From NCBI GenBank assembly GCA_029721435.1, contig CM056576.1, forward strand, positions 60,283,876-60,347,875: DNA of 64,000 nt. Direction: 5' to 3'. Both the position numbers and the translations under genes were made by a program. The first letter of the stretch is position 1, and each line of letters starts with the position of its first letter. This document shows positions 22,254 to 31,526 of the stretch, one piece after another. The notes beneath the pieces were generated by a model. It saw only the letters and a list, made by a program, of their open reading frames with translations, had not been told where the DNA came from and did not search any database. This DNA is from Gymnothorax reevesii. Lineage: Eukaryota; Chordata; Actinopteri; Anguilliformes; Muraenidae.

Positions 22254-23044
22254 GTGGGGCTTGAAGCAGCGGCCACATGGGAAATCAAGGGGGATAGCAT
22301 TAGTAATAACCTTAAATGTTTTTATTTAAATGAAAAGAGCATAAAAAATTATTTTCCAGAGCTTGAGGCCGTTATGATAAGTGAGGGCTATGACATAGTT
22401 GGGATTACAGAGACATGGCTTCGTGAAGAGGATGGAGATGAATATATGATGGAAGGTTATAAGCTCTTTAGGAAGGATAGAAGTGATAGGCGAGGAGGGG
22501 GCATAGGAATCTATGTGAATGAAAACATAAATTTACAGGAAATTCCCGAAATTGAACATTCCTTCCCCTGTGAAGATATCTGGGTCAGGCTCATTGGCAA
22601 ACACGAGACTGGTTTAAACATAGGAGTATGCTATAGACCAGCAGCTTTCGACAGTACAGTCAATGAAATGCTTTTTAAGAGCGCAAGCTTGTAGAGGTGG
22701 AGGGACTATTATTATGGGAGACTTAAATTATCCTGGTATCGATTGGGAAATGGTGAAAGGACAGGGTATAGGGGAGGACGGATTTCTAGATGTTATAAAT
22801 GATTATTTTTTTGGTGCAGTATGTTGATAAACCTACAAGAGAGAAGGCAATTTTAGACTTAGTGCTCTGTAATAACCCAGATAGAATTAGCAATGTTGAT
22901 GTACTGCAGCCACTTGGGACAAGTGATCACTCAGCTGTTAACTTTGATGTTTCATGGGAAGTTAAAAAGTTGTATTCAAAAACAAAAATTTTCAATTTTA
23001 GGCGAGCAACTTTGACAGGATGCGCTCATATCTTAATGAAATAA
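22254..23044 (+). pseudogene. LINE AP endonuclease domain
   Basis: The catalytic landmarks are present in order: GITETWLRE (Glu), RRGGGIGIYV, GVCYRP, IIMGDLNYPGIDWE (Asp, in a shifted frame at about 22710-22745) and GTSDHSAVNFDV (terminal His) near 22920-22950. Two frameshifts separate them. The enzyme would nick the target DNA to prime copying. Confidence 0.85.
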
Positions 23045-23349
23045 AAGGGGAGACATTCCTCGCCTGTGAGTCTGTAAATGAGATGTGGGAAAGATTTAAG
23101 GGGGTTTTACTTGATTCGCAATGCAAATTCATGCCAAAGGTGTCCAAAAATAAGCTAAAAAATCTGAATCCTCAGTGGATGACCACAAGTATTCATAGGA
23201 TTTTGAGGGAAAAGAGGAATCTTTTTAAGATGTACATAAAGGATAACAATGAGAACACTAAGGCTGAATACTGTAAAATGCGGGCTGCTAAATGCTGTTA
23301 AATGAGGAATGCTAGAAGACTGTATGAAAGACAAATTGCAGAGGGGGAA

Positions 23350-24238
23350 AAAACTAACCCTAAGCGCTTCTTTCAGTACTGTAGCAGAAAAAGGTGAGGA
23401 TGCCTTAAACAGTTACTTTGTTGAGAATTTTACCTCAGAGTGGGTCTTTATTGGGCCAGAGGGCATGTTAAATTCTCAAGATAATTTAGCGGAAATTAAG
23501 GTTAGGGATAACGAAGTATTAGACAAGTTGCATAAACTAAAGGCAGATAAGGCGGCGGGTCCTGATGGCTTATATCTTGGCCGCTATCCGCCATCTTCAG
23601 ACGGTTTTCAGAAACTGGGGAAATACCAAATGATTGGAAACAGGGCAATATAATACCAATATATAAGAAAGGGGACCGTACTGAGCCAGGAAATTACAAG
23701 CCAGTCAGTTTAACTTGCATTGCGTGAAAAATATTGGAATCTATCATAAAAGATGAGTTGGACATATTTCTTGAACGTAACAGTATCTTGAGAGATAGCC
23801 AACATGGTTACCGTAAGGGAAGGTCATGCCTGACAAACCTTCTGGAATTTTTTGAAGAGGCCACCAAGACTTATGACCAGAGCAGGGCTTATGACATCAT
23901 ATACTTGGATTTCCAGAAAGCATTTGATACAGTACCGCATAAGAGGCTAATTTTTAAAATGAGCTCCATTGGAGTTACAGGAGGTATTTTGGAGTGGATT
24001 CAAAACTGGTTACAGGACAGAACACAAAGAGCGGTGGTCAGTGGTATCTCATCTGAGCTAGGTATGGTGGGGAGTGGCGTCCCCCAGGGATCGGTGTTGG
24101 GACCCCTGCTGTTTCTCATCTACATTAATGACCTTGATAGAAATGTTGAGAGTAAATTAGTTAAATTTGCAGATGAAACTAAATTGGGGGGTTTGGCAAA
24201 TAGTTTAGAGTCAGTCAACACATTTTGCTGTATCTCAT
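23350..24238 (+). pseudogene. LINE reverse transcriptase, truncated
   Basis: Readable blocks are LNSYFVENFTSE, KADKAAGPDGLY, QHGYRKGRSCLTNLLEFF, YLDFQKAFDTVPH, GVPQGSVLGPLLF and KFADETKLGG. The catalytic box reads FADE where the family has FADD, so the second Asp is replaced by Glu (about 24169-24180). The protein stops at 24238 without thumb or C-terminal domain. A copy of this form would be inactive. Confidence 0.85.
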
Positions 24239-24354
24239 AAACCATGTCAGTTCCAGGCTCCTAATTTTTACTGGACATGCATCTTATTAAGGCCTCAAAA
24301 TGACGTGCCTTAAGGTGACCTTAGCCTATTTTTTCAAGGTCAATGGCCTCAAAA

Positions 24355-24448
24355 TACCTTTTAACTTTTACTTGAGTAAAATTTAACAAGTGGTATCTGT
24401 ACTTTTACTTAAGTAATGAAGCTGTGTACTCCATCCACCTCTGGTTGT
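24355..24448. mobile_element. MITE end of hAT type
   Basis: The words acttttacttgagtaaaatt and gtacttttacttaagtaatg, followed by ccacctctgg, match a very common fish MITE whose end reads CAGAGGTGG in reverse. Only one end was identified. Confidence 0.5.
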
Positions 24449-24449
24449 C

Positions 24450-25310
24450 GCTACTATGGCGATAACGTAGCTTACGTAACACAACCATGGCGTAACTGGA
24501 GATTCACAGAATATAGTCGTAGCTGTCAATATTTTTAGTATGTTTTCATTTAGTGAAATTTAATTGTAACATTTTGGTTGCCTAAAATGTCTTGATCGGC
24601 ATTTGATTGTACTAAACAACCCTCCAAGGAGTCGGCTCTTCAGTTTGAGTATGCCACAATGACTCCAAGACACTGGGAGTACTTGGTTTTCTCTGATAAG
24701 CGCCGACTCAACTTATTTCCAATTCCTAACAGCCAAAACGCCCGCATGAACACCGACAATGGAAAGAAAGTGCAACCTTTTGAACAAGTCAAGTTCAGCA
24801 CCCATTGCATGATCTGGGGGGCGATGTCATCTTCAGAGCTGTTGGAGTTGCATGTTGTACCCCAGGGCACCACCATCAATGCTGAGTATTATGTCAAGAA
24901 CAATCTCCAGCCAGTGCAACTTCCCATACTCACCAGGAAAAAGAAATTGGGCTCCATCACTGCTCGGAAGATGTTCAACAGGCGTGCGGAAATTTTCTTC
25001 GTGCAAGATGGTGCCCCCGCACATACTGCTCTTTCAACTCAGCAGTGGCGTTCTGAGCAGCTTCCTGGCTTTCTGCGCAAAGAGGAATGGCCACCTAACT
25101 CCCCGGACCTCAACCCGATTAAGAACTCCTGGGGTATCCTGAACAGTCGGGTCTTCCACAGCCTACCTCCTACCACCATGAAGCAGCTCAATGCGAAGGC
25201 TGTGCGGGAGTGGGGCAACTTAGAGCCTTCCATTCTAAACAACTTAATGCATTCTATGCCCCACAGGCTGAGGGCAGTAATTAAGATGTAGGGGGATACA
25301 CTGGCTTTTG
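24450..25310 (+). mobile_element. Tc1/mariner-superfamily element, coding remnant
   Basis: The segment holds a 210-codon open transposase frame (24659-25291) with no recognisable DNA-binding domain upstream and no confirmed inverted ends. A polyadenylation-like aataaa lies at about 25310, just after the stop. Confidence 0.75.
24659..25291 (+). pseudogene. Tc1/mariner-type transposase catalytic domain, mutated
   Basis: The frame is uninterrupted for 210 codons and reads as a DDE domain: VFSDKRRLNLF (first Asp), IWGAMSS, FVQDGAPAHTA (second Asp) and NSPDLNPIKNSWGIL. In the last motif the expected Glu of PIEN is Lys (codon aag at about 25122), so the third catalytic acid is lost. The usual SDE after the first Asp is SDK. 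The N-terminal half is missing. The wording differs from the four other Tc1-type copies in the window, so this is a separate lineage. The first ATG is arbitrary. Confidence 0.85.
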
Positions 25311-25579
25311 AATAAACGCATTCTGTTAAATATTCACAATCTGAGTTGACTTTTTCTGTGATGCATGAACTTTTGGGACACGTGGTGTGGCGACTATATA
25401 GGTGACTCATATATTGGTGAGCTCTTGGGCAGAAGGAAGAAATGCTTTCGGACACTACCTGCTTCGTTTTCTCGGTGCCGTTAATGGCGTCATTGCTGTC
25501 GCACAATTAATTATTCTTAGGATTGTGTGCGATGCATGATGGATGCTTTGCTGGGTGAGTACTTCGATCATTGCTGACA

Positions 25580-26212
25580 GTTGGACCAGTCATGTTTCTA
25601 GATGTTTGTGCCTGTTTTCCGCTTTTCTTTGTGGCTCTCGTCCCGGGACGATATCAAATTCCTGCTCAATCAGATTCTTTACCCAGCTGGCCGATTAAAC
25701 TGGGGCGGCGCTTCACTGGACTATATATAAGCCGGATGTTCACCATGCCTCTTTGCTAGAGTGTTCTGTAATGGCTGGTAGAATTCGGAGGCCGGCTGCA
25801 GCGACAAGAGGGAAATGAGCAGCACGAACACAAAATGACCACAGAGAATAATACAGACCACCGGAAAGAGCTTGCCCTTCCCAAGGACGTATAATAGTCC
25901 AAAACACAAAAGCAAAGAGAGATAGAAAAAAGGAAGGACTCCAATAATAACAAGAAGATAGAAAGTCAAACAAATTGTGACTACAGATATCTCCGGCTAT
26001 AGTGCGTGCCAACAAACAGACACTCAAGCAAAGAGGCGTGGCGAACATCTGGCTTGAATAGAGTCCGGGGAAGCGCCACCCGTGTTCAACCAGCCAGCTG
26101 GGTAAAGAATCCCATTGAACAGGAATTCGATATCGTCCCGGGACGAGAGCCACAGAGAAAAGTGCAAAACACCCGCACAAACATCCAGAACCATGACAGG
26201 ACCATACATTGT
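25580..26212. repeat. large inverted repeat of LTR-like arms
   Basis: Arm 1 (about 25585-25775) and arm 2 (about 26005-26205) are inverted copies at roughly 85% identity by eye. Shared words are gtggctctcgtcccgggacg, attctttacccagctgg and gatgttc...cctctttgc. Each arm carries the palindrome gtcccgggac. They look like the ends of two related elements in opposite orientation, or the stem of a fold-back element; the loop is about 230 bp. The 146-codon minus-strand frame crossing it has no domain. Confidence 0.75.
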
Positions 26213-26573
26213 GAGCCCTTCAATCGTGAGTCTTGGCTTCACAAAGCAGACAATTTACTTGCACAGCGTGAAGTGGAATTAACAACACGATTTTTGAATT
26301 CACACAATGTATGCCCAGCTTAAACCAGCTGTTGCTAACGTTGGTGCTAACAGGCTGATGCTAACGTAAGTTCATGGCAAAACATTGCCCAAGCGCATGC
26401 ATAACCAAGAGCACTCAGACAAGCATGAAGAAATGTGACAGGGCCACTGTCTGCTCTGGCCACCAACCGCTCTCTCAAATTCAAGTTCAATTCAAATTCA
26501 AATTATTTCTCTCTCACGCGTGTTTGCAGGCCATCGCTACACTCAACCGCCTAGGAACAATGTACAGTGAGGC

Positions 26574-27586
26574 TGTTATGATTCTGCCTCGTGTGTTGTC
26601 TTGTGCTTATTTGTGCTTGTGCCTTACTTTTGTTTAATTTTTCAGCCTTCATTTCTGCCGTCTGATGATCGATCCCCTCTCTGCCAAACTCCAGTGATGT
26701 TGCGTGACAGCCTTCAGCATGCCTGCGTCTCATTGTCCAATCACATTTCCTCTTTCGGTTTCAGCTCTGGTATTTCATTCATTGCTTCCACCTGTGCTTA
26801 ATTCTGGGTCTCACTAAACTCTGAGTGAATGCATTCTCTGATAGGATAATTACTACCCCGTACTAACCAGCATTCATTTGAGGGTGATTGTAAATATTTC
26901 GTCACGTAGTATTAACCTTAATTAACTCATTAACGAGTGCGTGTGTTTCTAGCTTTAGTAATTCCTGCCTAAGCTTTCCCTTATTAACCGTGTTTAAAGC
27001 TGTGCTTTTTTTTTGCTTCTCTCATGGTGCTTTTTACTCGTCACGTTTAGATTACCTTAATCTAAACTGTCTAGTTTGATGGATGGTCTCAGCGTCTTGT
27101 CTCAAGTCATTATGGTTTACCCGGTCCTTGTTCATTTGTTAATTAATCCCATGTGTTTTTGTTCCAGTCGAGATTGCTTTTCGAGTCCCCACCTCCTCTC
27201 ATGACAATATATGTGCCAGAGATGGGAAGGGTCAACAGACAGAACTTTGTTAGACTCTGCTCTGCATGGTGAAATCTCAGCTCCTTGTGCCTTCTGAGTA
27301 TTTCCTTTGTATGATTTCCGAGTCTTGTCTGCCCCTTGTTTAAGTCTCCCAGTGTTATCCGTCAGTCTAGTTAGGTCCAGTTTTTGTTTTTCTAGTTTAG
27401 CCACTCTTGGAGTGTGTACTTCTGTTTCCCCCTGCATTGTGCAGTGTAACTTTGTTTTCCCATTTTTTCAGTGCATGTGCATGGTGTTTTATTTCTGGCT
27501 TGTCTTCCAATTTTCTCCTAGTGTTTTGTGTTTCAATAAACACTTCAAGTTCCTGCATCTGGTGTTCCCCTGCTTACCTCTTAACA
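26574..27586 (+). mobile_element. solo LTR with 5-bp target duplication
   Basis: The unit begins TGTTATGATTCTGCC at 26574, ends TTAACA at 27586, and is flanked on both sides by GAGGC (26569-26573 and 27587-27591). A polyadenylation signal aataaa lies at about 27535, some 50 bases before the 3' end, as in an R-U5 region. The start matches the solo LTR at 8536 at 14 of 15 bases, but the bodies are diverged, so they are sister families. No coding region is present. Confidence 0.85.
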
Positions 27587-27591
27587 GAGGC

Positions 27592-28454
27592 TCGCGCAGA
27601 GCGAAAGAAAATATCACTGCTACTCACTGGCTTGACTTCACATATTTTTTCTTTCTGAATGCAAGAGTAGTAATGTACTATCTGCACTGTTTATTGAAAA
27701 AAAAAAACCAAACTGCAATCTAGCATTAACGTGGGTTAAGTTATGTTACCCAACAAAGTTTTGTCAGGGTTGACTGTAACGTTGACGTTGAGCTAGCATG
27801 ACTCTTACAGGCCCCATCTCACTGGAAAAGCAATCATGGTGACCATGACGATCTGTGAAAATTTCCTGATCTGTGGCAGAATCTCCCTCCAACCCACATT
27901 TTGGTCTGTGGAGCGATTACACTACAGCTTTGCTGCGATCTACCTGCGCTGAGGGCGATGGCAACAATATGATAGTATGACACTGCCACTTTCTTGCCCC
28001 ATTTCAAGGCCGATGAAATGCACTGCTTCTGCGATCAAAGAGATAATAATACGAGACTCATACGCTTATTAAGACCAGGGCTGCCAACTTTTCTAAAGAT
28101 CTTGGAGACTGAAAAAAAAAAAAAACGAAAAATGCAAGCACATAGGTGGGCAATTAATATTCTGGAGGGTCTGGCGGAATGCCCCCTCAGAAGAAAATTT
28201 CATAAATATGGCAGTTTAATGCTTCAATTTGGTGCACTTTGGTGCACAGAGAAAAATAAACAGTCGGAAAACTTCCAAAATCACCCGAAACGTGTCTGCA
28301 CACAGACAGGGGAGTGCACTGTCATGATAACACAAATCACATCGGACATTACAGGGAGACAGTGTGCAGTGCAATAATAGAATGGATTAATAAACATGAA
28401 AAATAGATCATAACACATTCACACCTACTAAATGCACCTCTAAATATTTTATTC
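27592..28454. other. no recognisable gene
   Basis: A-rich runs at about 27698 and 28110 and short frames only. An ORF at 27994-28377 shows no family features. Confidence 0.45.
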
Positions 28455-28659
28455 AGGATCAGCTCCTGACGTCAGAGTGTTACGGAACAGCCAGTTCCAA
28501 AAGAAAGCCGATGCTGGGGAACTCTGGGGATGGAGAGTTTTGGTGGGTGATTCAGCCTACCCCTTGAGGCAGTGCCTCATCTCTACATTCAAGGACAACG
28601 AACACCTGACTCACCAGCAGAAGAAGTTTAACAATCCACCTTATTCCTGGGGGCGCTGA
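28455..28659 (+). pseudogene. PIF/Harbinger transposase fragment
   Basis: The plus strand reads SAPDVRVLRNSQFQKKADAG followed by VLVGDSAYPLRQCLISTFKD and HLTHQQKKFN. The phrase GDSAYPL with the second catalytic Asp is the hallmark of the Harbinger (HARBI1-like) nuclease. Only about 60 codons survive; the regions before and after are unrelated. The homologous C-terminal part of a Harbinger transposase occurs alone at 36349-36586. Confidence 0.85.
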
Positions 28660-28810
28660 TGTAGAAACGAGAAAGTGAACAACTTCCTGTAAGACACCGG
28701 ATGTAGCAGTGAGCCATTAGTCTCTATCGGTTTTCGTTTCCTGTCGCGTTTTATTTGAATGTTTACTTTTTTCTCTTCTAAACGATTATCAGCCCCCATT
28801 GCATTTAAAA

Positions 28811-28969
28811 ATGTCCTCGCACAGCTCGGGAGCATGTTGCGCTGTTTGCGGTCGTACAAACAACTGGATGAAGTTAAATCTGTGGCAACAAGAGCAATGT
28901 TTTGAACATGCACCCCAGACTAACAGAGATGCCAAGGCTCATGTCTTTGGCGTGAATTTCTCCTCTTAG
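28811..28969 (+). pseudogene. THAP-like zinc-finger N-terminal fragment
   Basis: ATG at 28811 opens a 52-codon frame, MSSHSSGACCAVCGRTNNW, continuing KLNLWQQEQCFEHAPQTN. The Cys spacing, the following NN and the LW--QECFEH phrase resemble THAP-type DNA-binding domains that fish transposon proteins place at their N-terminus. The rest of the domain (the C-x2-H part) is absent. The preceding 150 bases carry ETS-like words (cttcctg, ccggatg, tttcctg), as in a small promoter. Low certainty. Confidence 0.4.
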
Positions 28970-29526
28970 TGGCATTCACGTTTCTGTGCTGTAATCAGTA
29001 ATTATTCAATCATAGCGCACTGGAGAAATTCTCTCGCGGAATTTAAGTCATTGTGCATCAAGTTAATCAGTTTCAGGAGCATTACGGTTGATTTCCCCAC
29101 TAATGACACGGAAATCGATTATGACTCCAAAATTCTCAGGCTTGTCTTTACTGAGGGATTAAAAGCAATGGAATTCCATAAAAACGTTTCAAATGGTCTT
29201 ATTTCATTAAAACAATTTAAACGATCATGAAACACGTGCATCGTTTCCATTCCCTGATTAAAAAGAAGCATGGGAAGTCTGGAGTCATAATGGCTTTCCA
29301 TGTTACTTGTGATGAGGTGCACCTTTCCGGGAGTGAAACGGAAACTTCAATGCACAAGGATTTTACTTCCGCAAGAGAATCTCATTAAGCATTCAATAAA
29401 TAATTACGGACTACGGTGAATAAGCCTAAAAAATGCGTAAGACCTAAGCCGAATGCGTGAAACTTGGCATCTCTGTGAAATGCAATGAAAATGATCATTA
29501 AAACCACCAGAACAATCAAAATTTAC

Positions 29527-29708
29527 TTTCCAAAGGATGGCAGCAGCGTGGCTGCAAGATCTGCCTTGACCTGCAATACATGAACACCCTGCTGTTTTTA
29601 TTTCACCTGATGTTGAAACTAAAACCCAGGCTTGATGATGAGGGACTATAAGGGTTTGGCTGGGCTCTACATCTGCTTTAAGGTAAATAAGACTGTGTCC
29701 CACCTCTT
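29527..29708 (-). pseudogene. SWIM zinc-finger exon fragment
   Basis: The minus strand reads VGHSLIYLKADVEPSQ, then AWVLVSTSGEIKTAGCSC, IAGQGRSCSHAAAILWK. The C-x-C ... C-x-H pattern is a SWIM zinc finger. A donor-like GTAAAT follows ILWK at 29525-29526, so this looks like a single exon. In fish such SWIM domains are found in multicopy THAP/SWIM/YqaJ-type proteins of mobile origin. No neighbouring exon was found on this strand. Confidence 0.65.
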
Positions 29709-30142
29709 TTAAGATTGTTCATTGCCTCACCTTCTGAAGCGACAGAGCTAAGAATGTAGCTAAAAATGCGACTGCATGTTATCTTTGGCCACTTTTTCAT
29801 ATCATCCTCCCAACCCGCTATATTAGTAGGCAGCGGGACTGTAATGTTGTCTCGTCTGAGCTGCGACAGCTGGTGTTCTCACATGGTTTACGTCTCTAAT
29901 GCTAATAGAAAGTGGATTAGCGGGAATAGATAGCATGTAAACAAGCGCCGGTTCGGTTCATACCAGAACACACCCCCATTATTCACGAAAGGGCTCATGG
30001 GGCCTAGGAATAAGGTGGATAGGATCATCGACATTAAGAGAGGCTAGATTGGCCCCTCCCACTTGGCAGCCATCTTAAAGCGGTTGACCGCCCAAACGCA
30101 GATTGGGACTCAGTGACAATAATAAATCACTGTCGTTGCAAA

Positions 30143-30222
30143 ATGCTTCAACATTGTGCAGCTTATGGCTGTAAAAACCGGCGTACTTCACAATCCAGAC
30201 AACAGGGAATTACCTTTAACAG
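30143..30222 (+). CDS. THAP-domain first exon (partial)
   Basis: ATG at 30143 encodes MLQHCAAYGCKNRR, then SQQ/RQQGITFNR, and the exon ends AACAG before GTAAGA, a good donor at 30223, phase 2. The C-x4-C pair followed by ITF-R and an intron at exactly that place is the usual first exon of THAP-domain genes. The upstream sequence holds gccatctt, a YY1-type word frequent in TATA-less promoters. No second exon (F-P-K, C-x2-H) was found downstream, so it may be an orphan exon, a piece of a P-element- or THAP-type transposon, or a host gene whose rest lies beyond inserted repeats. Confidence 0.6.
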
Positions 30223-31518
30223 GTAAGACACGCTTAGTTTAATTTAATTTAATTTCTTCCATAGGCCTAATATTTTAATATATGGCCATCAGAAACCAAA
30301 ATTGAAAACAAATGAACTGACAGGCATCTTAAAATTTGCCATGTCTAATGATAAAGTATTCTTTCTGATGGGCATCTGAGAGGAAAAAAAACATGCTTCT
30401 AGCGAGAATTTAACCCGGGTCTATGAATAATAAGTCTTGTGTGATAACAACTATACCACTACAACTTCAAAATATTCAAGGGGAAAAGATATTTATTTTC
30501 CGAAAGCTTGTATTGGTTATACAATAATGCACAGTGAATCGCAGGGTCGACCATGGCAAGATGTCCGTCTACTGGGATTCCACCGTAAGGTGTCCAGTCT
30601 ACCTATATATGTCTATGGATAGGATATCATAAAGCTGTCAGGTGGTGGAGCGGGCCAATGCAGTGGCGGACCCAAGGGGGGACGCACAGGGCTACACGCC
30701 CCCTCTTTTTTCGCAGAAAAGTGAAAAAATTTATTTTGTTTGGTTCCTTGCCTAATGAATAATTAATTGTAATATATATTCATAACAGCTACATTTTACT
30801 TTGAGATTTGACTTTTTATTTTACAAATATGTGGGCTTATGGTTTATATACCACTTTTAATGGTTCAACTTCAGTATTCCGGTTGTCTAGCATCAATAGC
30901 AATTGATTTGGATCCAATTGTATATATTAGCTTTATGCGATAGGAATGACCGAGAAACTCTTTTCTTGCCAATAAAAAATGATTGATGGACTTAAGCTAT
31001 GTATAATTTATTTAATTTTATTGTTTTATACAATAAAATTTGTCCTGGAATACCGGAACACTTTCCAAATTTTCCATTCCAGAATCCAGAATAACCTGTC
31101 ATTAATCTTGTAACCAGCGAGTACTGCGGTTCTGAAGCTAGTGAGCTATTCTATGCGCTTTAGAGTCCGTAAGATATGTAACATTATTTTAAAAAGGTTA
31201 TGTGTGCGTCAATCCAATTAGTCCAATGGTGTTATTGAAAAATTCTAAATGGCCCTAAAGTCACATTTCTTTTTCACATTCTTTCATGTAAATTTTATAA
31301 CAATAATATTTATGTAAAAAAATAGTTTATATGTTGACAATGTTATGTTTTAATATAGGACAGCATCATTGTATTACATTTATCTCAGGACATCTTTAGA
31401 ATAAATAGCATCTTTAATATAAAATAATGTTTGTTTTTGAACATTACCCACCCAACCACTGCTTCCAGATGAATAAATTCACTCACATGTGCAGAAATTC
31501 AATTTAATGGTGACCCAG
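30223..31518. other. no recognisable gene; possible hAT-type end at 30665
   Basis: The word cagtggcggacccaaggggg at about 30660-30680 has the form of a hAT MITE terminus. No partner end was located. The remainder is AT-rich without domains. Confidence 0.4.
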
Positions 31519-31526
31519 ATTATGTG

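Larger units (their letters stand above)
22090..24238 (+). mobile_element. CR1/Rex1-like non-LTR retrotransposon, decayed
   Basis: The plus strand encodes an AP-type endonuclease followed by reverse transcriptase, the order of CR1-group LINEs. The 3' end is missing: the polymerase breaks off just after the catalytic box at 24195-24238 and unrelated sequence follows. Frameshifts and a deletion around 23300-23400 break the frame. The wording FFEEATKTYDQSRAYDIIYL and DFQKAFDTVPHKRL is in the style of fish Rex1/CR1. Confidence 0.87.

Noticed and set aside
25740..26180. 146-codon minus-strand frame with hydrophobic stretches
   Set aside because: It runs across the inverted repeat and its loop; the hydrophobic look comes from AT-rich sequence and no family was recognised.
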